DNA from: DATBGZ01 sp963803115
Lineage (GTDB): Bacteria; Actinomycetota; Actinomycetes; Mycobacteriales; Micromonosporaceae
Assembly: GCA_963803115.1 (NCBI GenBank)
Contig: CAWDLN010000019.1
Coordinates: forward strand, 62,001-126,000
DNA length: 64,000 nucleotides
Direction: 5' to 3'
The notes under the pieces are model-generated. The model had not been told where the DNA came from, searched no databases, and saw only the letters and a list, made by a program, of their open reading frames with translations. Below, piece by piece: positions 42,377 to 51,273 of this stretch. Made by a program: the position numbers and the translations under genes. Position 1 is the first letter of the stretch; each line of letters starts with the position of its first letter.

Positions 42377-43759
42377 TCCCGGTCCCTCCGCAATCGCCGG
42401 ACGTTGAACAACATGGCCGGCAACACGACCACGAACAGCAGTACCGCGAGCGCACTGCCGAGCCCGTAGTCGAGCCCGCCGCCGAAGGAGACACGGTACA
42501 TCTCCAATGCCACGACGTTCGCCTCGTCCTGGGCCGAGTCGGGCGGCAGGACATAGATAAGATCGAATATCTTAAATACGTTTATTGTCAGCGTTACCAG
42601 CACGACGACCAGAATCGGCCGGACTAACGGAATCGTGACCCGGCGCAGCACCTGCCATTCCGATGCGCCGTCGACTCGGGCCGCCTCGATCGTGTCCCGC
42701 GGCAGGGTGGACAGGCCGGCGGAGATGAGGACCATCGCGAAGCCGGCCCAGATCCAGATGTACGCGCCGATGATGGCCGGCGTGACCAGATTAGGACCGA
42801 GCCACGTGAGCCCTCGGAACGGCTCGGTGAAGTTCGAACCGACGAGCCGGACCGTGTAGCCGGCGCCCGTAAGACCCGGGAAGCTGAACCGGCCGGCCGC
42901 GTCGGTGGTCGCGGTCGCGACGACAGAGCCGTCCCGTACGGCCTCGACCGCCATGCCGGGCAGGCCGACCTCCGTCGGGTCGATCGCTCCCGGGATCCCG
43001 CCGCCGCCGCGGGTGAAGTCGAACCAGATCACGCCGCGAAGGTCTGGACTCGCCCCCGGCGGCGCCGCCGGCACCGCGTTATCGGGTATGCGATCACGGG
43101 GCAGCCCGACGAGCGGCACGGCGACCGGCTGGCTTGCCGTGACGGGATTGACGGTCTGAAATCCGCCGTCGGCCGGGGTAAGGGTTGTCCCGTCCCGAGG
43201 CTGCACGCCGTAGTACTTCGACGGCGGGACGAACGCGTCGTGAATCGCGACGATGGCCGCGTTGAGCGCGCCCCGGTCGGGGTTCTCGTCGTAGACCAGG
43301 CGGAAGGTCACACCGGCGGCGAGGAACGAGAATCGCCATCGGCATGAAGAGAATCGCCTTCAACGCGGTGCTGCGGCGGACGCGCTCGGTGAGCACGGCG
43401 AAGATGAGGCCGAGCGTCGTGACGATCGCCGGCGCCACCACGACCCAGACCAGATTGTTGAGGATGGCACGCCGCGTCTCAGGTGCCGTGAACATCCGGG
43501 CGTAGTTGTCGAGGCCGACAAATCCGCCCCCGTCGGAGGCGTGCAGGCTGAGCCAGATCGTGTAGACGATCGGGTACCCCACGAGGGCGAGCACCGTGAG
43601 CGCGGCCGGAGCGATGAAGGCGAGCGCGATCAACCGGCGCTCGTCCAGGCTTCGGGCCGGCCGCCGACGACTCGGTTCAGAGCTCACGGGCGCGTCCGGG
43701 CGGCCCGCCCTGCCTGTGTAGGTCAGGGCGTTGCCCACCGGTTCTGACGCGCTCGCCAT
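42373..43759 (-). pseudogene. carbohydrate ABC permease, MalF type, with a domain insertion and one frameshift (operon 1)
   Basis: The N-terminal part from the ATG at 43759 (LIALAFIAPAALTVLALVGYPIVYTIWLSL and LKAILFMPMAI) and the rest from about 43330 (FLAAGVTFRLVYDENPDRG onward) are in different frames; removing one base after the Leu codon CTC joins them exactly. The joined protein has about 462 residues. The EAA loop is ARVDGASEWQVLRRVTIPLVRPI. Unlike most MalF-type permeases it carries a large extracytoplasmic insert. Part of the insert (42841-43035) reads as an SdrD/Cna-B-like domain: GVIWFDF, DPTEVGLPGMAVEAV, TTDAAGRFSFPGL, GYTVRL. The frame is otherwise clean, so a sequencing error is likely and the gene is probably functional. 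Confidence 0.85.
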
Positions 43760-45069
43760 CAGGTCCCCCCGAAATCTCTCGTCGCCGCTTCCTCCAGCCG
43801 CTGGGCCATGTCGGCCGCTGGAATCGGTTTGCTCAAGAACTCCTGCAACAGCACCCACATATGTGCGTTCGTGGCACCGCCAAATGCCTGCGGCGTCAGA
43901 TCGGACAGGTCGAAGCGGAGTACGTCCGCGTTGAGCAGTGCGGCGCCCAACGACCGCATGGTGTCGTCAGGGTAGGCCGCGGCGTCGAGATTCCGGTTGG
44001 CCGACAGGAAACCGCCCCGCTGTGCCATGATCGCGGCCGCGTCGGTCGAGGCGAGGAAGGCCATCAGGGCATTGGCCTCTGGCGTATCCGTGAACGCGAC
44101 GGCTTGGTCGCCCGCGGTGATCACGGATGGGCGGGAACCGTTGATGGACGGAAAGTTGAAGAACTTCGCGCCCGCCCCGACCTGTACCTTTTTGAGCCTG
44201 TTGATCTCAGCGACGACGAAGTCACCCTCGTACAGCATGGCCGAGCGCGGCCGTTCGCCGAACACGTCGGCGATGGCCTGGGTAAAGGTCACCTGGACCG
44301 CGCCCGACGGTCCACCTTGGACATACTTTGGGGTCCGCCAGTAGTCCGCGAGCAGTTGCAGCGCCGCGACGACGGACGGGTCGGTCCACGGCAGCTCGTG
44401 ACGGGCCAACTTGTCGTAGTTCTCCGGCCCACCGACGCGCAGGTAGACGTTCTCGAACCAGTCCGTCAGTACCCATCCGTCACCGCCCGCCGCGACCATC
44501 GGCGTGATACCGGCCTCGGACAGCGTCCGTGAGGCCACCGTCAGCTCGTTCCACGTGCTGGGCGGGGCGACGCCGGCCTCGTCGAACTTGTCGGTCCGGT
44601 ACCAGATGACCGACTTGTTGGCGACCTTGAAGTAGATGCCGTACAGCGTGCCGTCGATCGTGCCGAGCTTTTGCCAGGCATCGGAGTAGTTTCGCCGTAC
44701 GGCTTGCGCCGCCTCGTTGCTGATCGGCTTCAGCACACCCCGCCGGGCGAGTTCGGCCACCACGCCTGGCTGCGGGATGAAGGCGACGTCCGGTGGCTTT
44801 CCACCGGCGAGGCGACTGTTGAGCATGACGGCGAGATCGGTGCCGCCGGATGTGTACTTCACCGTCGCGTGCGTCCGCCGGGAGAACTCGTCCAGTACCG
44901 GCTTGAAGTTCGCTTGCTCGGTCCCCGACCAGGTGGCCGCGACGTCGACCGTACGGCCGGTGAGGTCGACGAGGTAGGACCCCGACGGCGCCGGATCGCC
45001 GCTGCACCCGCCCACGCCAACAAGCGCCGCGACCGCCGCGGCGGCGGCGAGTTGTGCGCTTCGGGGCAT
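43759..45069 (-). CDS. sugar-binding lipoprotein of ABC transporter (operon 1)
   Basis: I chose the ATG at 45069, preceded by GGAGGGC; an upstream start at 45093 is less likely. The 436-residue protein has a lipoprotein signal (AAAVAALVGVGGCSG) and the fold of family 1 binding proteins: VDVAATWSGTEQANFKPVLDEFSRRT, VAFIPQPGVVAELARRGVLKPIS, LYGIYFKVANKSVIWYRTDKFDEAGV, WFENVYLRVGG, and GDFVVAEINRL. These bind mono- or oligosaccharides outside the cell. It leads the operon with the two permease genes. A close paralogue is encoded at 48761-50048. Confidence 0.92.
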   Translation of the reverse strand: MPRSAQLAAAAAVAALVGVGGCSGDPAPSGSYLVDLTGRTVDVAATWSGTEQANFKPVLDEFSRRTHATVKYTSGGTDLAVMLNSRLAGGKPPDVAFIPQPGVVAELARRGVLKPISNEAAQAVRRNYSDAWQKLGTIDGTLYGIYFKVANKSVIWYRTDKFDEAGVAPPSTWNELTVASRTLSEAGITPMVAAGGDGWVLTDWFENVYLRVGGPENYDKLARHELPWTDPSVVAALQLLADYWRTPKYVQGGPSGAVQVTFTQAIADVFGERPRSAMLYEGDFVVAEINRLKKVQVGAGAKFFNFPSINGSRPSVITAGDQAVAFTDTPEANALMAFLASTDAAAIMAQRGGFLSANRNLDAAAYPDDTMRSLGAALLNADVLRFDLSDLTPQAFGGATNAHMWVLLQEFLSKPIPAADMAQRLEEAATRDFGGT

Positions 45070-45147
45070 CAATGCCCTCCTCAGGCTCTCCAATCCGCTG
45101 CCTGGCCACGGACGGTCGGGTGTGGGCAGTCTGCCGCGCTGCGGCCG

Positions 45148-45184
45148 GTCACACCAGCTCCGTGAAGATTGCGTAACGGAACCG
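45148..45184 (-). promoter_or_regulatory. conserved upstream block A of ABC operon 1
   Basis: On the plus strand GTCACACCAG is followed after nine bases by GATTGCGTAACGGAACCG. Block A of operon 2 at 50137-50173 has GTCACACCAG, nine bases, and GATTACGTAACGCAACCG. Each lies about 80-90 bp upstream of its binding-protein start, so this is a likely regulator site or core promoter region common to both operons. Confidence 0.7.
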
Positions 45185-45313
45185 ACGAAGTTCTCACAAG
45201 ATCTGCCGGTACGGCCGCCTAAACCTGCAGCGTGCGCAAGTCTCCCACCTGCCCCGACGCGCCCGTAGGCTGGTCGCGCCCCGATTGAACGGGCGTGCGG
45301 TGCAAAACGAATT

Positions 45314-45341
45314 GGTGAGCAGAAGTTGATCGAACCGTGAC
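45314..45341. promoter_or_regulatory. conserved upstream block B of ABC operon 1
   Basis: GGTGAGCAGAAGTTGATCGA at 45314 aligns with GGTGAGCGGAAGTTCATCAA at 50339. The shared core on the minus strand is AACTTCYGCTCACC. The site is about 245 bp upstream of the binding-protein start and could serve either the ABC operon or the divergent plus-strand gene. Confidence 0.6.
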
Positions 45342-45511
45342 GGCTGGCGAGAATGCCGTTACGGCGTGTAGAGGCGAGACTGTTTCCGCCGCCGCCTCGG
45401 ACTCGTCGCGTGGTGGCTCGCCGTGCGACGGTAAGGCCGGTCGTGGGGAGGGAGGACGCCGTGGCACCGGGCTACGGCTCAACCCGTGGATCGACGTCCA
45501 CACATGGGGCG

Positions 45512-46690
45512 ATGTCGCACGGGCTTATCGCCGCGCCGCCGAGCGAGGCTCGCTCGAGCGTGCCCGCGTCCACAAACGACCCGCCGCCGTTGGCCGGGTT
45601 CACCGTCGCCGTCGCCACCGACAAGCGAACCCACGATATGGCCGCGTGGCTCGAGGCCGAAGGCGCGCGCACAATCGGCGTCCGAGCCGTGCGGACCATC
45701 CCACAGCCCGATGCCGACACGATCGCTGAGGCAGTTCGGATGTGCGTGGCCGAGCCGGTCCACGAGGTGGTCGTCTCGTCCGCGTTCGGGCTGCGGGCTT
45801 GGCTCGCGGCCGCTCGACGGACCGGACACCTCGACGACCTGCTCGGCTGTTTCAACGAGGCGAGACTGCTGGCCCGCGACGCCGGAACCGCCGACGGTCT
45901 GCGCGAGCTCGGACTGACGCAGATCTGGTCGACCGCGGCCGCCACGACGGAGGATCTGTTCCGCTATCTGCTCGCACAGCCGATGACCGGGCGCCGGGTC
46001 GTAGCGCAGATCGAGACCGATGCGCAGCAGGAGCTGTGTCATGCGCTGCGCGCCGTCGGCGCGGTCGTGGTCGAGGTGGCCACGAGCCAATTCGCCGCAC
46101 CGACGCACGTGGATGTCGTTCGCCGGCTCAACGACCTCGTGATGCGCCGGCACGTCGACGCGGTCGTGCTCGCCGGTGCCGCCGTGGCGGCGAACCTCGT
46201 CGATCAGGCCGTCGCCGATGCCTCGCTCGATGAGATGCTCAACGCCCTGGTGGACGACGTCATGGCCGTGTGCATGGGACCGCTTGACGGCCGCGCCGCT
46301 GACGTCGCGCGGCGTTCCGGTGGTACGCGCGACGCGAGCCCGTGGCGCGCTCGTTGGCCGCGGCCGTCCTGTCCGAACTACCGAAGCGGGCCATCATCGT
46401 CGAGGTTGGCGGCTGCCGGATCGAGGTGCGCGGGCAGGCGGTCGTTGTGGCGGGTCAGCTCGTGCCGGTCCAGGCCGGACCTCTCGCCGTGCTTCGGGCG
46501 CTGGCGAGCCGTCCCGGTCCGGCGTCCTGTCGGCGGCCGAAATCCGGGCCATCATTCCACATTCGTCCCCAGTGGACGATCACGCGATCGAGATGGCGGT
46601 GTCACGCCTGCGCGGCTCGCTCGATGGCAACCTCGCCGGGCTCGAGATCGTGCAGACCGTCATGAAGCGCGGTTACCGGCTGGCTGTCTG
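45512..46690 (+). pseudogene. uroporphyrinogen-III synthase-like / winged-helix regulator, frameshifted near the C-terminus
   Basis: The first 270 residues, from the ATG at 45512, have the HemD fold: LAGFTVAVATDKRTHDMAAWLEAEGAR, VHEVVVSSAFGLRAWLAAARR, TQIWSTAAATTEDLFRYLLAQP, ELCHALRAVGAVVVEVATSQ, and DDVMAVCMGPLDG. The C-terminal part is a winged-helix (Trans_reg_C) domain (VLSAAEIRAIIP, IEMAVSRLRGSL, VMKRGYRLAV). This HemD-plus-DNA-binding layout resembles Mycobacterium tuberculosis Rv0260c, a proposed regulator of nitrite/nitrate genes. Three frame changes occur: near 46310 and 46352 (one extra base each) and near 46520. They lie at the edge of the indel-rich stretch, so the intact gene is probably functional. 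Confidence 0.8.
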
Positions 46691-46696
46691 AAGGGC

Positions 46697-46734
46697 GAAC
46701 GCGGCCCGGATCCGGCGGAATCCGGGCCGCGTTC
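46697..46734. terminator. strong hairpin, probable bidirectional terminator
   Basis: A perfect 15-base stem (GAACGCGGCCCGGAT pairing with ATCCGGGCCGCGTTC) encloses an eight-base loop. It sits seven bases after the HemD-like gene's stop and about 45 bases before the stop of the convergent MalG gene. There is no T-run, as is common in high-GC bacteria. Confidence 0.85.
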
Positions 46735-46779
46735 TGGCGGGGTGAGCAAAGCCTCCCTGGCTTGGTTATGGTCTGACTG

Positions 46780-47699
46780 CTAGCCCTTGACGGCGCCGCC
46801 GACGATGCCGCGGACGAAGTACCGCTGCAGTCCGAAGAAGAGGGCCAAGGGCAGGATCATCGACAGGAACGCCGCGGCGCCGAGCAGGTACCAGCCGCCG
46901 CCGAGCGAGTTGACCAGGTTCGCCATGGCCGCGGTCAGCGGCAGGTTGTCCGAGTTGGCGAGTCCAATGTAGATCAGCGCGACCAGCAGGTCGTTCCAGA
47001 CGAACAGGAACTGGAAGATGGCCAGTGCGGCGAACGCCGGCACGCTCATCGGGACGGCGAGGCGGAAGAACGCCGTCACGTGGTTGGCGCCGTCGATCTG
47101 CGGCCGACTCGAACACCGCCTTGGGCAGCGAGCCCATGAAGTTGCGCAACAGATAGACCGCGAACGGTAGCCCGTAGCCGGTGTGGGCCAGCCAGACCGC
47201 GAGGAACTGCCCGGTGAGCCCCCACTCGGCGAACGAGCTTGAGGATCGGGATCAGCGTGGTCTGCAGCGGTACGACCAGCAGCCCGACCACGACGACGAA
47301 GAGGATGTCGCGGCCGGGGAACTCCATCCAGCTGAACGCGTACGCGGCGAACGCGGCGACGACAGATCGGGATGATCGTGGCCGGGATCGCGATGAACAG
47401 GCTGTTGACGAACGCCTGCCCGATTCCGCTCTGGTTCAGCACGTCCTGGTAGTTCTGCATGGTGAAGTGGTACGGCGGCGCGAGGGCGGTCCACCAGCCC
47501 GAGGTGGACAGCTCCTCCTGGGGCCGGAACGAGCTGACCAGCAGCCCAACCGTGGGCACCGCCCAGAGACAGCATGAGCGCGCCGACGACTGAGGTTCAG
47601 GACGAGCCGGCGGCGCCGGCGGGGCGGCTGGCGTTGACCCGCGGCGTCGAGCCGGCTCGGGCGTCCGCGACTTGGTGCTGGAGGAAGCGTCATGGTCAT
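46780..47699 (-). pseudogene. carbohydrate ABC permease, MalG type, with about five indels (operon 2)
   Basis: The ATG at 47699 overlaps the MalF stop (ATGA). In-frame pieces in order are LVLNLS, VVGALM, LWAVPTVGLLVSSFRPQ, PATIIPI, VVAAFAAYAFSWMEFPGRDI, FAEWGLTGQFLAVWLAHTGYGLPFAVYLLRNF, and QIDGANHVTAFFRLAVPMSVPAFAALAIFQF. Removing one extra base near 47597, 47570, 47367, 47235 and 47100 joins them into one normal permease of about 300 residues ending FFGLQRYFVRGIVGGAVKG. No internal stop or missense decay is seen between the breaks, so sequence error is more likely than pseudogenisation. Confidence 0.8.
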
Positions 47700-48694
47700 C
47701 GCACGGACTCCTGGGCGCGGAACTGGCGGATGTTGAAGGCCATGACCGGCATGATCGCGAGCAGCAGGATGACCGCGACCGCGCTGGCCCGGCCGAAGTC
47801 GCCGAACGTGAACATCTCCTTGACCATGAGGTTGGCGATGACGTCGGTGTCGTAGTTGCCGTTCGTCAGCGTGTAGACGATGTCGAATGTCTTCAGCGAC
47901 GTAATGATCATCGTGGTCGACACCACCGCCAGGGTCGGGCCCGAGCAGCGGGAACGTCACTCGCTGGAAGACCTGCCACTCACTGGCCCCGTCGAGGCGG
48001 GCCGCCTCGAGCAGCTCGGGGTCGATGCCCTTGAGCGCGGCCGAGATGATGACCATCGCGAAGCCGGTCCACATCCACACCATGATCGCGATCAGCGCGA
48101 AGGTGCTGAGGTGGAAGCGACGGCGACTGAAGCCAGCCGACGGGACCGAGGCCAACGATGCCCGCCGACCGCGTTGAGGGTGCCCGTCTGCTGCTCGCCC
48201 GGCGGCTTGTAGTCGTACATGAACTTCCAGATCACGCCGGCCGCGACCATGCTGATCGCCAGCGGCAGGAAGATGATGCTCTTGGCCCAGGCCTCGTAGC
48301 GCACGCGGTCGACCAGGACGGCGATGAGCAGGCCCGAGGCCGACCGTGAGAACCGTCAGTAGCACCAGCCACAGGACATTGTTGACCAGCGCGCCCAGGG
48401 CGTCGCTGTTGGTGAAGAACCACTTGTAGTTGCTTCAGCCCGACGAACTTCGGCGTTGAGATCGCTCTTGCCCTGAAAGCTGCGGAGATCGTCCGAACGG
48501 TCGGGTAGATCAGGAAGAAGCCGAGGAAGCCGAGCGCGGGCGCCAGCCACAGCCACGGCCGGAGCCGGCGCTGCGCGCCCGGCGGGCGCCAAGGCGACCA
48601 GCCGTCTCGGTGCCCCAGATGTAGACGATCAGGATGGCCGGAACGCCCACCACAACCTCGAGCGGTGATCAGGATCGCGAGTCCACTCGCACAC
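47696..48694 (-). pseudogene. carbohydrate ABC permease, MalF type, with many indels (operon 2)
   Basis: Protein signal runs throughout in changing frames: GVPAILIVYIWGTETA, RRLRPWLWLAPALGFLGFFLIYPTV, NYKWFFTNSDALGALVNNVLWLVLLTVLTVG, RYEAWAKSIIFLPLAISMVAAGVIWKF, STFALIAIMVWMWTGFAMVIISAALKGIDPELLEAARLDGASEWQVFQRVTFP, and FDIVYTLTNGNYDTDVIANLMVKEMF. Extra bases near 48431, 48338, 48167, 48118 and 47941 account for most shifts; the N-terminal 60 codons have several more. The start is uncertain, about 48694 after GGGAGG. It lacks the domain inserted in its operon 1 counterpart. Confidence 0.75.
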
Positions 48695-48760
48695 CTCCCG
48701 GATGACGGTGCGCCGCGGGGTGGGGGCGGGCGGCCCCACCCCACCGGTCGCATGAAGGGA

Positions 48761-50048
48761 CTAGGACGTGTAGGCGTCCTTCTGCGCGGCGTCCAGATCG
48801 GACAGAACCTGGTCGACCGACTTGCTACCGCTGGTCAGCGCGACCATGCGCCTTCCAGAACGCGTCGTTCATCGCCGGTCGGCATGCTGTCCGACGCGTC
48901 GAAAACGAAGCTCTTGGCGTCGGCGAGGACTGGCGCGGACCGCTTGCTGATGTCATCGGGGTAGTCGGTCGCGTTCTTGTTGGCCGAGAGCGCCCCGCCC
49001 TTCTTCACCCAGATGTCCTGCGCCTGCGCGGTCACCAGGTACTTCATCAGCGACCGCGCGGCCGGGGTGTCGTGGAACATGCCGAACAGGTCGCCGGCGC
49101 CCTCGACCGCACCCGCGTACTTCGGGTCGATGTCGGGGAACGGGAAGAAGTTGTAGTCCGTGCCAGCCTGGTGTGACTTGAACTGGCTGAACCCGGTGAT
49201 GAAGCTCGCCTGGTGCAGGAACTCGCAGCCGGGCGGGCTGGCGAACAGCGGGTCGCCGGCGTTGCCGAAGTTGGTGGCCGACCGCGGTCTGCGCGCCGCC
49301 GTACGTCTTGCCGACTACGTCCGTGCGCGTACATCTGGAACGCGTTCTTGATGGCCGGGTCGCTCCACTTGACCTTGCCCTGGTACCACTGCGTGTAGAC
49401 GTCCGGGCCGGCCGTTCGCAGGACGAGGTCCTCGATCCAGTCGGTTCCCGGCCAGCCGGATGCCGCGCCGGACTCGATGCCGAGGCACCACACGGCCTTT
49501 GCCGAGCCCTGGTTGGCCGTGGCCTGGCTCATCAGGTCGGTCCACGTCTTGGGCGGGTTCGCGCTGTAGTCGTGGAGCTTGGGGTTGTACCAGATCAGGC
49601 CCTTGATGGCGGCCTTGATGAACACGCCGTACACCTTGCCGTCGGTCTTGCCCAGCTCGACCAGCGCCGGCGCCGTGTCGGCTCTGGTAGGTCGAGAGTC
49701 GAGCACGTCGTCCAGCGGCATCAGCGCGCCCGCCTTGGCGTACTCGGCCATCTGACCCGGGCCGGGCAGTCCGGCGAGATCGGGCAGCACACCCGAGGCC
49801 ACGCCGGTCGTCAGCACCGTGTTGATGTCGCGGGTGCCGGTGTACTTCACCTTCGCGCCGGTCTGGTCCTCCCAGGGCTTGACCATCGTCAGGAACGCGG
49901 CCTGCTCGTCGCCGCCCCAGGTGCCGATCACATTGACGGTCTTGCCGTTCAGGTTGCTGTCGTCGCCGTCGCTGGACGGGCTGCTGCATCCGGCCGCCGC
50001 GATCACGACGACGGCCACCGGAGCCAGCCTCCGAAGCCATGGATTCAT
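48761..50048 (-). pseudogene. sugar-binding lipoprotein of ABC transporter, with four indels (operon 2)
   Basis: The ATG at 50048 starts a lipoprotein signal (LAPVAVVVIAAAGCSSPSSDG). The body, VNVIGTWGGDEQAAFLTMVKPWEDQTGAKVKYTG, MAEYAKAGALMPLDDVL, KVYGVFIKAAIKGLIWYNPKLHDY, and WIEDLVLRTAGPDVYTQWYQG, is collinear with the operon 1 binding protein. One extra base near each of 49335, 49280, 48883 and 48847 shifts the frame; correcting them restores the sequence through TDVVGKTYGGAQTAV, SVDQVLSDLDAAQKDAYTS and the stop at 48761-48763. It should bind a sugar outside the cell. Confidence 0.82.
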
Positions 50049-50136
50049 CAGATACTCCCTTTGTTGACCCGGGTCCTCGCGGCACGCTCGCGCGCCTGAG
50101 GTGTTGCAATCGGGAGTCTCGTCGCGTCGGGTCGAG

Positions 50137-50173
50137 GTCACACCAGAGCCAGCGGGATTACGTAACGCAACCG
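50137..50173 (-). promoter_or_regulatory. conserved upstream block A of ABC operon 2
   Basis: This is the partner of the block at 45148-45184, with the same two elements at the same nine-base spacing. After the second element both copies continue with a related TTCACA/CTCACA stretch. It contains the palindrome TTACGTAA at 50158-50165, about 110 bp upstream of the binding-protein start. Confidence 0.7.
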
Positions 50174-50338
50174 CAGAGGTGTTCACACAATTCGCGACGG
50201 CAACTGCGGCAGGGCGCCGGGTGCCGGCTCCCCCACGATCGACACTGGACTTCTCCAAGGCGTACAAGATGGTGCCTGACCAGCGAAAACGCCGGCTGTG
50301 ACCACGTCGTGACGGTTCGCCCCGCCCAGTAACCGATC

Positions 50339-50367
50339 GGTGAGCGGAAGTTCATCAAATCGCGACC
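50339..50367. promoter_or_regulatory. conserved upstream block B of ABC operon 2
   Basis: GGTGAGCGGAAGTTCATCAA is followed by ATCGCGACC. It is preceded by AACCGATC, where operon 1 has AACGAATT. It lies about 290 bp upstream of the binding-protein gene and about 290 bp upstream of the divergent GbsR-like gene. Confidence 0.6.
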
Positions 50368-50448
50368 ATTGCGTTGCGTGGCGGACTTGCACGGGGACGG
50401 ACGCACGCCGACGACATCCGCCGGCGAGCCGGTTGTGACGCCGGGTTG

Positions 50449-50459
50449 TCCACTGTGGA
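50449..50459. repeat. exact copy of the TCCACWGTGGA palindrome
   Basis: This copy lies in the non-coding region between ABC operon 2 and the GbsR-like gene, about 90 bp from conserved block B. Confidence 0.85.
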
Positions 50460-50592
50460 GCGGCCCGACCGCGCAATCTTGAAGACCTGCGGGACGGGAG
50501 CGCGCTCTATCTTGACACGTCTTGAAGAGTTGCGAGATGGGGTCGGGCGGGCCTTGCGGTTTGGGGAACCGAGCGTACTCTCTGTTGAGAGC

Positions 50593-50610
50593 GTTCAGTA
50601 CGTAGTGAAC
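50593..50610. promoter_or_regulatory. 18-bp near-palindrome before the GbsR-like regulator
   Basis: GTTCAGTACGTAGTGAAC has outer arms GTTCA/TGAAC and an inner TACGTA palindrome, with only a G-G mismatch pair between them. A second small repeat (CTCTC-TGTT-GAGAG) lies just upstream. Its position 22 bases before the GTG start fits autoregulation of the regulator-exporter operon. Confidence 0.55.
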
Positions 50611-50631
50611 GGATCGTACGAAGGGGTCGCG

Positions 50632-51123
50632 GTGCCCAGGCTGGTCGACGTCGAGCGTGAGTTCGCGGGCCGGATGGCGCTCTTTTTCGAGCAACTGGGC
50701 GGCACCAGAATCATGGGACTGATCTACGGCTGGCTCATCGTGTGCGATCCGCCGTACCAGTCGATCACCGAGATGGCGGACGCACTTCGCATCAGCAAGG
50801 CATCGGTGAGCACGGTCGTCCGTCAACTCGAGCAGGCGCAGATGGTCGAGCGCGTACCGGTCCCCGGATCGCGCCAGCATCACTACGAGTTCCGCTCGGG
50901 GGGCTGGGCTCAAATCATGAGAGCCCGAGTGGCCCGGCTCGGACCGGGCGCCGTCGCCGCCGACTTCGCGTTGGCCCACATCGGTCCCGACCGCGTCGAG
51001 CAGCGCGCGCGGCTGAAGGACATGCGGGACTTCTTCGTCTTCGTCCAGACGGAGTACGGCGATGGCCTCGCGCAGCGTTGGGAAGAGTACCGGCAACGGA
51101 CTCGGGACGAGCACCGTGTGTGA
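50632..51123 (+). CDS. GbsR/MarR-family transcriptional regulator
   Basis: The GTG at 50632 follows AAGGGG and gives 163 residues. The sequence starts VDVEREFAGRMALFFEQLGGTRIMGLIYGWLIVCDPP (two stretches), then SITEMADALRISKASVSTVVRQLEQAQMVERVPVPGSRQHHYEF as winged helix. The N-terminal helix and the GTRIMGLIYGWLIVCDP segment are characteristic of GbsR-type MarR relatives. In Bacillus GbsR senses choline, but in actinobacteria these regulators often precede drug exporters. Here an ABC-2 exporter follows after 150 bp, its likely target. Confidence 0.88.
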   Translation: MPRLVDVEREFAGRMALFFEQLGGTRIMGLIYGWLIVCDPPYQSITEMADALRISKASVSTVVRQLEQAQMVERVPVPGSRQHHYEFRSGGWAQIMRARVARLGPGAVAADFALAHIGPDRVEQRARLKDMRDFFVFVQTEYGDGLAQRWEEYRQRTRDEHRV

Positions 51124-51273
51124 GCTGCGAGGCGAGCGGCTGGCCCGGACGACCGTGCGTCGCATGCCGTCGGCCGACGCCGCGGCCCGCAAGACAGACT
51201 CAGACCCGCCGCGTTGACGGCACCTTCTGACGATCCTGCCCACCCTCCACTCTTCTTAAATTGAGGAATCGCG

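Larger units (their letters stand above)
45070..45511. other. 442-bp divergent promoter region between ABC operon 1 and the HemD-like gene
   Basis: No gene is convincing here. The region holds two blocks, at 45148-45184 and 45314-45341, that match two blocks upstream of the paralogous ABC operon in the same order. Short arginine-rich frames on both strands look like shadows. Confidence 0.6.
50049..50631. other. 583-bp regulatory region between ABC operon 2 and the GbsR-like gene
   Basis: No gene is convincing here. The plus-strand frame that leads into the GbsR-like gene is open from 50374, but its translation before 50632 is unlike that family. The region contains both operon-conserved blocks, an exact TCCACWGTGGA copy (50449), a TTGACA hexamer at 50512-50517, and an operator-like near-palindrome at 50593-50610. 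Confidence 0.6.

Noticed and set aside
46780..50048. ABC operon 2 as a set of true pseudogenes
   Set aside because: The frame breaks are nearly all single-base insertions, with no stops or motif loss between them, which points to sequence error more than decay.
50374..50631. N-terminal extension of the GbsR-like regulator
   Set aside because: It covers operator-like and conserved non-coding blocks, and a GTG with a good ribosome site lies at 50632.
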